Below, piece after piece: positions 57,054 through 64,000 of a stretch of 64,000 bases of DNA. The stretch is from Faunimonas pinastri. GTDB taxonomy: Bacteria; Pseudomonadota; Alphaproteobacteria; Rhizobiales; Afifellaceae. Location: the NCBI RefSeq assembly GCF_900110915.1, contig NZ_FOFG01000009.1, positions 120,826 to 184,825 on the forward strand, written 5' to 3'. Positions within the stretch are counted from its first letter, which is position 1; each line of letters begins with the position of its first letter. The notes beneath the pieces are model-generated. The model saw nothing but the letters and a program-made list of their open reading frames with translations. It was not told the DNA's origin and made no database searches. The position numbers were made by a program, and so were the translations under genes.

Positions 57054-57431
57054 ATGGCCAAGCAGTCCAAAGCGCAGAAGGAAACCGTCGAGCGCGTGAT
57101 GCACGAGTTCAAGCATGGCGAACTCCGCACCAATGGCGACGGGCCCAAGGTGAAGAACCCGAAGCAGGCGGTCGCCATCGCGCTCAGCGAAGCCGGCGCT
57201 TCGAAGAACGAGAGCAAGACCGAGAACCAGAAAAACTTGAAGCGCACGAAGGCGAAGGAACGACGGGAAGAGACGGCCCAGGCGGAAACGGAAGGCAAAC
57301 AGGCCAGCAAGGGCAAGAGCGGCGGCAAGGAGGAAACCAAGGCGGCGCTTTACGCGGAGGCCAGGGAAAAAGAGATCCCCGGCCGCTCCAGGATGAACAA
57401 GGACGAGCTCGCACGCGCGCTTCATCACTGA
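57054..57431 (+). CDS. DUF6496 domain-containing small basic protein
   Basis: A 125-residue Lys/Glu-rich protein. The N-terminus (KETVERVMHEFKHGEL, then KVKNPKQAVAIALSEAG) is the DUF6496 module; the C-terminus (YAEAREKEIPGRSRMNKDELARAL) resembles the Rho_N/SAP-like end often found with it. Likely a DNA- or stress-associated protein; function unknown. Confidence 0.78.
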   Translation: MAKQSKAQKETVERVMHEFKHGELRTNGDGPKVKNPKQAVAIALSEAGASKNESKTENQKNLKRTKAKERREETAQAETEGKQASKGKSGGKEETKAALYAEAREKEIPGRSRMNKDELARALHH

Positions 57432-57459
57432 GGCGCGCGACCGGCGAGTCCGGCGTCGC

Positions 57460-59553
57460 TCAGGACAGGCGGGAAAAGCCGGAGCGGCCCATGCCGAATA
57501 ACCGTTTCTCCAGCAGCCCCAGCGCCTGGCCGAGATTGTCCAGCGCCGCGACGGCCGCGATATCCGCCGGGGACGCGGCGGACGCCGAGGGCTGACCGGT
57601 TTTCGGCGCCGATGCGGGAGCGGGCAGGCCCGTCGCCTTGGCTCTCACCGTCATCGGGTTGGCCTGAGCGTAAGGTCCGGCCGGGCGTTGCTCCTCCTGT
57701 GAGGACAGACCCGCGATGAGGGCTCCCACCCAGTCCTCCAGATCGCGGCTGCCGCTCGTGAGCAGGAGGCGGTCCTCCTTGCCCAGCAACGCCTCGTCCT
57801 CGCAGGAGACGGCGAAGACCCGCGCCCAATAGGCGCAGTTCAGCAGCACGGGGAAGGCTCGCTCGGCCCGGTCGACCGGCCTGATGACGTCGCGGCGCGC
57901 GTTCAGCGGCCTGAGCGCCGTCCGCAGGTCGCGAAGACTGCGGTCGAGCAGGCGCGATTTTTCCAGCGGAGAGGCGGCGGCTTCGCCTGACAGCTTCTGC
58001 TGGCCGGCCGTCAACACGTCGCGCAACGCTTCCATCACCGCCATGCCGGAGCGGTGGACATGGACGCGGGTCCGTACCGGCAGGACCAGAAAGGCGGAAA
58101 GGATGGCCGCCCCGCTGCCGATCGCCGTCTCTTCCAGGCGCAGGAGCAGCAGCGGCTCGGTGCTGACGCCGAGCGAACCGTAGATCAGTCCCAGCATCAC
58201 CGTCGCGAAGAAGATGCTGATCCCGTAGACGGAGAACATGTAGAAGCTGCCGAAGATGCAGACCACCGCCACCGCCAGCTCCAGCACGGGATGGCCGCTC
58301 ATCAGCGTGGCGCAGACCACGCCGGCGATCATGCCGAGAAAGGTGCCGGCGACCCGGTGCAGGATTTTCTGCGCGGTGTCGCCGCGTGTCCGCACTCCCA
58401 GGAACATGACATAGGCGGTGATGACCGCCCAGAACCAGCGCTGCGGGGAAAGGGCGATGCCGCCGGCCATGGCAAGCGCTGCGGCGATCGTCGCCTGGAC
58501 GGCGAAGGACCAGGCGAGCGCGCCGACCGGCGCCGGGGGTGGCGCGGCCTGCCGGTCCGGGCCGGCCACCATGGCATGCGAGGCGGCCACGGCGGCGCCG
58601 GCGCGGTTCAGCTCGCGGAGCGCCAGGCGGAGCTGGCTTTCCGAGGAACCCTTGACGTTGACCGCGCCCACGCGGAAGGGCCAGTGGCCGCGCCGGAAGC
58701 GGCCGCGCAACGCCTCGACGCGGTAGAGGTTCTGCGGCGTGATCGTCTCCCCCCGCATGGCGCCGACGACGCGGGCGAGCGCCAGCTCCAGCGTGACCAG
58801 CCGGCGGCGCAGCACTTCGCGATCGGCGGCGACCGAGTTCGCGATCTGCTCTTCCGCCACCAGCCCCGCCTCGTTCAGCCGGATGAATTCGCGTTCCAGC
58901 CGGCGCCGGCTCTCCCCGGTGCCGTGCAGCGCATCGGCTTCCGCCGCCTCCAGCACCAGCGCCGTACGGCGGAGCACCGAACGGAGCAGCCGGCGCAGCA
59001 TGGCCGAAGGTTCGTCCGGCAGCAGGACGAAGCAGACGATCCAGACCGCGACCCACATGATCGGCAGCGAGGCCAGATGCTTCGGCAGCTCCGCCGCGGG
59101 AGGATGCAGATAGATGCCGAGATAGAAGGAAAGGAAGCTGCCGAAGCAGATCGCGCCATATCGCGGGCCCCTGCTCTGCAGCAGGACAGCCACGAAGATG
59201 ACGAGGAGAAAGAGGATCTCCGCCACCGGAAACAAGGGCGAGATCAGCGCGCCCGCGACATAGGCCAGCGCGGCGAGGAGCGCCATCAGGAAGAGCGTGG
59301 TCTCGCGCCGCCGCCGGCCGGGATCGCGCAGCAGAAAGGGCGCCAGCATCGTCAGCGTGGCGCCGAGCGCAATCCCCATGGTCGGCACGCAGCCCCAGAT
59401 CACCAGAGCGGCGAGGCCCAGCCCGGCAATCCCGACCGAAAGGGTGACCCGCGTGGCGGCGAGCAGTCGCACCTGCCCCGGATCGGAGGCGACGAAGCGA
59501 TTCCAGAGCGGCGCCGAAAGCGAGCCGAGCGGCCGAAGAACACCATTCACCAT
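57460..59553 (-). CDS. FUSC family protein (YccS/YhfK-like membrane protein)
   Basis: A 697-residue protein with two hydrophobic blocks: about residues 25-180 (TRVTLSVGIAGLGLAALVIWG and on) and 360-520 (containing SPQRWFWAVITAYVMFLGVR, the FUSC core), plus a cytoplasmic helical domain between. Related to exporters of aromatic acids and to YccS. ATG 59553 is used; the longer minus frames up to 59661 and 59995 lack family support. It is a second FUSC protein, distinct from the one at 13814. Confidence 0.8.
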   Translation of the reverse strand: MVNGVLRPLGSLSAPLWNRFVASDPGQVRLLAATRVTLSVGIAGLGLAALVIWGCVPTMGIALGATLTMLAPFLLRDPGRRRRETTLFLMALLAALAYVAGALISPLFPVAEILFLLVIFVAVLLQSRGPRYGAICFGSFLSFYLGIYLHPPAAELPKHLASLPIMWVAVWIVCFVLLPDEPSAMLRRLLRSVLRRTALVLEAAEADALHGTGESRRRLEREFIRLNEAGLVAEEQIANSVAADREVLRRRLVTLELALARVVGAMRGETITPQNLYRVEALRGRFRRGHWPFRVGAVNVKGSSESQLRLALRELNRAGAAVAASHAMVAGPDRQAAPPPAPVGALAWSFAVQATIAAALAMAGGIALSPQRWFWAVITAYVMFLGVRTRGDTAQKILHRVAGTFLGMIAGVVCATLMSGHPVLELAVAVVCIFGSFYMFSVYGISIFFATVMLGLIYGSLGVSTEPLLLLRLEETAIGSGAAILSAFLVLPVRTRVHVHRSGMAVMEALRDVLTAGQQKLSGEAAASPLEKSRLLDRSLRDLRTALRPLNARRDVIRPVDRAERAFPVLLNCAYWARVFAVSCEDEALLGKEDRLLLTSGSRDLEDWVGALIAGLSSQEEQRPAGPYAQANPMTVRAKATGLPAPASAPKTGQPSASAASPADIAAVAALDNLGQALGLLEKRLFGMGRSGFSRLS

Positions 59554-59681
59554 CAAGGCCGCGCTCCCCCTCGTCGCCAACGCACCGGGCCTTGCCGCAT
59601 GCGACCCGATGCGCCCATACCGCCCTCGGTGACGGAACGGCCGGACGCCGCAGCCGTTCACCGCCCGACGGATGGAATTCG

Positions 59682-60101
59682 ATGAACATACGATTGCTGC
59701 TATTTCTGGGCGCGATGAGCCTTTCCGCTGTCGCTGGCGGGCCGGCTTTCGCCCAGCTGAACTCTGCGGGCCCCGGCCCCGCCATCAACCCGATCAATCC
59801 GGGACCCGTCATCATTCCCGATGGCAACGTCCGGCCGCGGCTGACGACCCGGCCGCCGATCGGCCCCCGCATTCCGATCCAGCAGCCCCGCCGCGTGACG
59901 CGGAGCAGCGCGGCACCCGCCTCGCCCGGCAACGGCAACGACCGGCAGTTCCGCTCTCCCGAGCCCGGCTCCCGCCCGGCCCGCTTCGGCTCCACATGCG
60001 TGGCGCCGGGCGGCTATTCCGCTCCCCTCGGCGGCGGCTCGCTGGCGCTCGGCACGGCCTGCTCCATTCCCGGCCACGGCAGCGGTTACGTCAGGCCGTA
60101 A
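59682..60101 (+). CDS. Small secreted proline-rich protein
   Basis: A 139-residue protein with a signal peptide (NIRLLLFLGAMSLSAVAGGP ending AFAQ). The mature region is Pro/Arg/Gly-rich with two cysteines (FGSTCVAPGGY and LGTACSIPGHG), possibly a disulfide. No family is recognised. It sits 88 bp before the pstS start. Confidence 0.6.
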   Translation: MNIRLLLFLGAMSLSAVAGGPAFAQLNSAGPGPAINPINPGPVIIPDGNVRPRLTTRPPIGPRIPIQQPRRVTRSSAAPASPGNGNDRQFRSPEPGSRPARFGSTCVAPGGYSAPLGGGSLALGTACSIPGHGSGYVRP

Positions 60102-60117
60102 ACAAAGCTTCCGACGA

Positions 60118-60135
60118 CTGTCACAAATGTTTCAC
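60118..60135 (+). promoter_or_regulatory. Pho box (PhoB binding site) upstream of pstS
   Basis: CTGTCAC-AAAT-GTTTCAC matches the two-repeat PHO box pattern (CTGTCAT-N4-CTGTCAT), 55 bp before the pstS ATG. Indicates phosphate-starvation control. Confidence 0.75.
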
Positions 60136-60189
60136 GGCAGGGCTCTAGGGGTCGCGGGGAGACGGAAACACCCCTGAGGAGATCCCGTG

Positions 60190-61227
60190 ATGTTCCGCAA
60201 TTGGAAGTCGAGCACCGCCGCCCTCGGCGTGCTGGCCGTGGCCAGCTTCGCCACCCCGGCATTCGCCGAAACGCTGAACGGAGCCGGCGGCACCGCGATC
60301 TACCCGGTTCTCGGCAAGTGGGCCGCGGACTACCACAAGGAAAACGGCACCGCGGTCAACTATCAGGCCATCGGCTCCGGCGGCGGCATCAAGCAGATCG
60401 AGGCCAAGACCGTCGATTTCGCCAATTCCGACAAGCCACTGAAGCATGACGAGATCGCCAAGAACAACCTCGTGCAGTTCCCGCAGGTCGTGATCTCCAT
60501 CGTGCCGGTGGTCCATGTTTCCGGCATCAATGCCGGCGACCTCGTGCTCGATGGCAAGACGCTCGCCGACATCTTCCTCGGCAACGTCAAGAAGTGGAAC
60601 GACCCGGCGATCGCCAGGCTGAACCCGAACCTCAAGCTTCCCGATCAGGCGATCACGCCGGTCTACCGTTCCGACGGTTCGGGCACGACCTTCAACTTCA
60701 CCGACTACCTCTCCAAGGTCAGCCCCGACTGGAAGAGCAAGGTCGGTTCCGACACGGCCGTGCAGTTCCCCGGCGGCGTCGGCGGCAAGGGCAATGCGGG
60801 CGTGGCCCAGTACGTGCAGCAGGTCGACGGCTCGATCGGCTACGTCGAATATGCCTACGCCAAGCAGAACAAGCTGACCTACACCAAGATGGTCAACCAC
60901 GACGGCAAGACCGTCACGCCGGACATGAAGGCCTTTCAGGCTGCGGCTGCCAATGCCGACTACGGCAAGGCGGAGGACTTCTACGTCATCCTGACCGACC
61001 AGCCGGGCGCCGACAGCTGGCCGATCACCGCCGCGACCTTCATGCTGATGCGCACCGACGCCTCGGCCGACAAGAACGCCGCGGTCCTGAAGTTCCTCGA
61101 TTGGGCGCTGAAGAACGGCCAGAAGGACGCCGAGGCTCTCGACTACGTCCCGCTGCCGGAAAGCGTCGTCCAGCAGATCGAGCAGGCCTGGACGCGGAAC
61201 CTGAAGTGGCAGGCCGCCGCCAAGTAA
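60190..61227 (+). CDS. pstS: Phosphate ABC transporter substrate-binding protein
   Basis: A 345-residue periplasmic PstS. After a signal peptide ending NFATPAFAE-like, the mature part shows LNGAGGTAIYPVLGKWAADY (phosphate loop), YRSDGSGTTFNFTDYLS (S-G-S/T phosphate ligands) and GSIGYVEYAYAKQ. ATG 60190 follows GAGGAG; GTG 60187 is also possible. No pstC, A, B or phoU follows; the next gene is an MFS transporter after a terminator, so pstS is monocistronic here. Confidence 0.93.
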   Translation: MFRNWKSSTAALGVLAVASFATPAFAETLNGAGGTAIYPVLGKWAADYHKENGTAVNYQAIGSGGGIKQIEAKTVDFANSDKPLKHDEIAKNNLVQFPQVVISIVPVVHVSGINAGDLVLDGKTLADIFLGNVKKWNDPAIARLNPNLKLPDQAITPVYRSDGSGTTFNFTDYLSKVSPDWKSKVGSDTAVQFPGGVGGKGNAGVAQYVQQVDGSIGYVEYAYAKQNKLTYTKMVNHDGKTVTPDMKAFQAAAANADYGKAEDFYVILTDQPGADSWPITAATFMLMRTDASADKNAAVLKFLDWALKNGQKDAEALDYVPLPESVVQQIEQAWTRNLKWQAAAK

Positions 61228-61277
61228 GCCAAACGGCAAGCAAGCCGAACGGCGGGCAAGACAGCCGCCGCTCCCGG

Positions 61278-61304
61278 AAAGGCCCGCATCGCGCGGGCCT
61301 TTTT
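61278..61304 (+). terminator. Rho-independent terminator after pstS
   Basis: GGCCCGC-ATCGC-GCGGGCC with flanking A and T tracts (AAA before, TTTTT after). Strong intrinsic terminator. Confidence 0.9.
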
Positions 61305-61363
61305 GTTTGCGTCGGTCCCTGTTAGAGAGCGGCCTGTAACTCCCCAACCGAATCCGCGCTCCC

Positions 61364-62542
61364 ATGCATCCGTCCACACGCCTCCTGATCGGAGGCTTTC
61401 TGTCGATGGCCGTCGCCATGGGGGTCGGGCGCTTCTACTACACGCCGCTGCTGCCGCTGATGCAGCACGAAACGGGTTTCGGCGCGCAGACGGCCGGCCT
61501 CATCGCGTCCGCCAACTTCGCGGGCTATCTCGCCGGCTCCATCCTGGCCTCCTTCATCCCGGCCGGCCGTGCACGGCTCTGGACCTTCCGCATCGGCATC
61601 CTGGCCAGCATCGCCACCACGATCGCGATGGGCTTCACCGACAACCTCACCGCCTGGCTCATCCTGCGGGCGATCTCCGGCGTGGCCAGCGCGCTCGGCA
61701 TGATCCTCGCCGCCGGCATCGCGGCGCAGGCGTTGACCTCCATCGGGGAGGCCGGGCGCGTCGGCTGGCTGTTCAGCGGGGTCGGCACCGGCATCGCGCT
61801 CTCCGGCATGCTCGTCCATTTCGCTTCCGGCTGGCTCGATGCGTCGCGCCTGTGGATCGCGGCCGGCGTGGCGTGCCTTATCGTGACGCCCGTGATCTTC
61901 GCCGAGGTGGGCGATCGCGAGCTTCCGGGTCGCGCCGTCACGGGCGCCCGGCCCCGGAGAGCACCGCGCCCGCTCTCCTTCTGGCCGCTGCTCGCCGCCT
62001 ATTCGCTGGAAGGGCTCGGCTATTCCGTCTTCGCCACGTTCATCGTCGCCATCGTGAAATCCCGCCCGGGGCTCTCGGCGATGGGCGACTGGGTCTGGGT
62101 GGTGGCGGGGCTGGCCGGGCTGCCGAGCTGCGTACTGTGGCCCCGGCTGGGCGAACGCGTCGGCTTCGCCGTTGCCCTGCTGCTGGCCTTCCTCGCGCAG
62201 ATCGTCGGCGTCCTGCTTCCGGCGCTCACCGCGTCCGCCGGCGGAGCGCTTGCCGGCGCGGTTCTCTTCGGCGGCACGTTCCTCGCCATCTCGACGCTGA
62301 CCGTGCCCCTCGGCCGCCATGGGCTGAACGGCCGTGGCTTCGCCGTCCTCACCGCCGGCTTCAGCATCGGCCAGATGCTGGGCCCGACGCTTGCCGCCCG
62401 CGTGATCGCCGGCCCCGGCGGCTACAGCGCGGCGCTGATCGGCTCGGCGGCCGTTCTGGGCGTGGGCGTCGTCTGCCTGGTTGCGGCGATGCTCCGGAGC
62501 GGCGCTGCCACGACCGGAGAAGCCGCCGTCCCGCCCGCATAA
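61364..62542 (+). CDS. YbfB/YjiJ family MFS transporter
   Basis: A 392-residue, 12-helix protein: MAVAMGVGRFYYTPLLPLMQHETGF at helix 1 is the YbfB/YjiJ signature (GxGRFxYTPLLP). Substrate unknown. ATG 61364 follows no obvious ribosome site. It stands alone between the pstS terminator and the DUF2254 gene. Confidence 0.85.
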   Translation: MHPSTRLLIGGFLSMAVAMGVGRFYYTPLLPLMQHETGFGAQTAGLIASANFAGYLAGSILASFIPAGRARLWTFRIGILASIATTIAMGFTDNLTAWLILRAISGVASALGMILAAGIAAQALTSIGEAGRVGWLFSGVGTGIALSGMLVHFASGWLDASRLWIAAGVACLIVTPVIFAEVGDRELPGRAVTGARPRRAPRPLSFWPLLAAYSLEGLGYSVFATFIVAIVKSRPGLSAMGDWVWVVAGLAGLPSCVLWPRLGERVGFAVALLLAFLAQIVGVLLPALTASAGGALAGAVLFGGTFLAISTLTVPLGRHGLNGRGFAVLTAGFSIGQMLGPTLAARVIAGPGGYSAALIGSAAVLGVGVVCLVAAMLRSGAATTGEAAVPPA

Positions 62543-62597
62543 AGCCGCCCGGAACCAAAGTTCCGGGAGCTTCCTTCCCCTTGCGGGAGGAACGAGC

Positions 62598-63908
62598 GTG
62601 CTGCCGAGACTGCTGGCTTTCTACGAACGGGTGCGGACGAGCCTCTGGTTCCTGCCGGTGCTGATGACGCTGGAGGCCGCCGTCATCGCCTGGGTGGCGC
62701 TGCGCATTCATCTGGAACTCGACCTCGACAGCCGCGTCTGGTGGCTGAACCAGAGCAACGCGCAGAATGCCAGCAACCTGCTTTCCAGCCTGCTGAGTTC
62801 GCTGGTCACCATGGCGACGCTGGTCATCTCCATCACCATGGTGGTGCTGACGCTGGCCGCCAACCAGCTGGGCCCGCGGCTGATCCGCAGCTTCATGGCC
62901 GATCTTCGGACGCAGGCGGTACTGGGCCTCTTCATCGGCACGATCGTCTATCTCGTCCTGGTGTTCCGGGCGATCGACACCGATTTGCCGAAGGAAGCCG
63001 TCCCGCACGTCGCCGTGACGTCCGGCACGGTCCTCTTCCTGGTCTGCGTCTTCACGCTGCTCTTCTACGTTCACCATCTCGGCCGCTCGATCGTCGCCGA
63101 CAACGTCGTCAACCGCATCGGCGCGAGACTGGACGAGGCGATCGCCGACAATCTCCCGGAGATCGGTGAAGCGGATGCCCCGGTGCCGCCGCATCTGGTG
63201 CGCGAAGCGGCAAGCGCCTTCGGCCTGCCGGAAAGCGGCTACGTGCAATATATCGCTCACGATGCCATCGCGGAGGCTGCGGCGAAGCGGAACGTCTATG
63301 TGGAGATCAACTTTCGCCCGGGCATGCACCTGATCCGCAAACGCGAGCATGTCTTTATCTGGCCGTCCGACCTGCTCGACGAGGATTTGCGGTCGGCCAT
63401 CGCCGGAGCCGTGGTGATTGGCGAGGAGCGGACGGCAGCCTCGGACCTGGAATTCTCGTTGCGCCAGCTGGTCGAGATCGCGCTGCGGGCGCTTTCGCCC
63501 GGCATCAACGATCCCTATACGGCCATCGCCGTGATCGACCGGCTGGCCTCCTCACTGGCCGCCGTCATGGAGCGCGGCGAGCCTCGGCAGGTCTGGACCG
63601 ACGGCGGCGGCACCCCACGCCTGACCGCCTTTGCCTCCACCTTCAGCGGCCTGGTCGATGTCGCCTACTCGCAGATACGGCAGGCCGCCGCGACACAGCC
63701 GGCTGTTCTGCTCCGTCTCCTGGAGGCGCTGACCTCGCTCGCTCGCCGGCCGAGGACCGACGCGCAAGCCCGGGTCCTGCGCACGCAGATCGAAGCCGTG
63801 GCGGCAACCGCCCGCAAGGCCATGACGGTCCCCCACGATTGCGAAGCGCTCGAGGAGCGCATCGCCGAGGCCGAAGGCGTCATGGAGCGTGCCGAGCCCC
63901 GCGCCTAG
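62598..63908 (+). CDS. DUF2254 family membrane protein
   Basis: A 436-residue protein with four N-terminal helices (for example WFLPVLMTLEAAVIAWVAL and LLSSLVTMATLVISITMVVLTLAANQL) and a soluble C-terminal domain containing ALSPGINDPYTAIAVIDRL, the DUF2254 hallmark. The role is unknown. GTG 62598 is used, with GGAGG seven bases upstream. The stop TAG lies in CCTAG at the end of the gene, close to an incoming IS. Confidence 0.85.
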   Translation: MLPRLLAFYERVRTSLWFLPVLMTLEAAVIAWVALRIHLELDLDSRVWWLNQSNAQNASNLLSSLLSSLVTMATLVISITMVVLTLAANQLGPRLIRSFMADLRTQAVLGLFIGTIVYLVLVFRAIDTDLPKEAVPHVAVTSGTVLFLVCVFTLLFYVHHLGRSIVADNVVNRIGARLDEAIADNLPEIGEADAPVPPHLVREAASAFGLPESGYVQYIAHDAIAEAAAKRNVYVEINFRPGMHLIRKREHVFIWPSDLLDEDLRSAIAGAVVIGEERTAASDLEFSLRQLVEIALRALSPGINDPYTAIAVIDRLASSLAAVMERGEPRQVWTDGGGTPRLTAFASTFSGLVDVAYSQIRQAAATQPAVLLRLLEALTSLARRPRTDAQARVLRTQIEAVAATARKAMTVPHDCEALEERIAEAEGVMERAEPRA

Positions 63909-63971
63909 GTTCTGAACTCATTAAGGGTTGAGCTTCTGGTCGAAGGCTGATTCACCTGTTCGGGGAGGAGC

Positions 63972-64000
63972 ATGGTGATGGCGCGTTACGATCTCAGCGA
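63972..64000 (+). CDS. Start of an IS5-family-like transposase (runs off the right edge)
   Basis: The first codons read MVMARYDLS, typical of the opening of IS5-family transposases (MARYDLSD...). GGGGAGGAG precedes the start. Upstream bases from about 63909 (ending the DUF2254 gene) may be the element's left end; no inverted repeat can be checked without the right end. Confidence 0.5.

Noticed and set aside
57425..59995. An 856-codon minus frame
   Set aside because: Arg/Pro/Gly-rich shadow of the FUSC gene, which is hydrophobic and shows family motifs in its own frame.

Overview
The window is high-GC and densely coded, with overlapping ATGA and GTGA gene junctions. Its gene families (ATP-type PEPCK, TrbK-alt/DUF2274-type trb cluster, RquA, many MarR, LysR, IclR and AraC regulators, ABC uptake systems) point to an alphaproteobacterium, most likely in the Hyphomicrobiales (Rhizobiales). 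Genus cannot be fixed from the sequence alone. About 50 kb looks like chromosomal catabolic and stress-response sequence. Roughly 41.0-55.3 kb is accessory DNA.

Region by region. 0-5.7 kb: pckA (C-terminus off the left edge), then an AAHS-type MFS transporter and a thiamine-diphosphate enzyme, divergent from a MarR regulator. 5.8-16.9 kb: a lipoprotein serine hydrolase and a DUF4105 protein, a TetR regulator, and an EmrA/EmrB/NodT-type tripartite efflux operon ending in a strong terminator, followed by a FUSC exporter and an AraC regulator. An ATGCAAC-N6-GTTGCAT palindrome sits in front of both the hydrolase and the efflux operon, so the two are probably one regulon. 17-24.9 kb: aldehyde and alcohol dehydrogenases, an SDR, a flavin-dependent luciferase-like enzyme, two MarR regulators and a Bcr/CflA exporter. 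25-31.2 kb: an amino-acid ABC system with a frameshifted permease and no ATPase, and an IclR cluster with two SDRs and a polysaccharide-deacetylase/cyclic-imidase-like hydrolase. 31.4-38 kb: a complete polyamine-type ABC importer in an operon with a gamma-aminobutyraldehyde-type dehydrogenase, next to a LysR regulator.

38.2-41 kb is the most distinctive chromosomal locus. It has a broken GNAT gene, a COQ10-like START protein, rquA (rhodoquinone biosynthesis) and a divergent DoxX-family membrane protein. Two perfect TTGAT-N4-ATCAA FNR/FixK boxes lie in the rquA-doxX intergenic region. This suggests an oxygen-controlled quinone switch.

41-55.3 kb is a decayed mosaic island: an IS3 remnant, an AraC/PEBP/methyltransferase trio, an IS3 element with a G-GGA-AAC frameshift site, and an orphan prohead-protease/major-capsid fusion with a small HTH gene. 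The tail of a conjugation cluster follows (broken trbK-alt, trbL, trbF, trbG, trbI, DUF2274), then a TumE/TumA-like toxin-antitoxin pair coupled to a serine recombinase whose C-terminal frame runs up to a tRNA-Arg(CCG). Relaxase, coupling protein, trbBCDEJ and all other phage structural genes are missing, so the island cannot transfer by itself as it stands.

55.3-64 kb returns to chromosomal genes: a HerA-like ATPase, a DUF6496 protein, a second FUSC protein, a secreted Pro-rich protein, pstS behind a Pho box, an MFS transporter and a DUF2254 protein. The start of an IS5-type transposase lies at the right edge. Several genes carry single-base frameshifts (permease, GNAT, trbG twice, recombinase). 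Read-level confirmation would be needed to separate true decay from assembly error.
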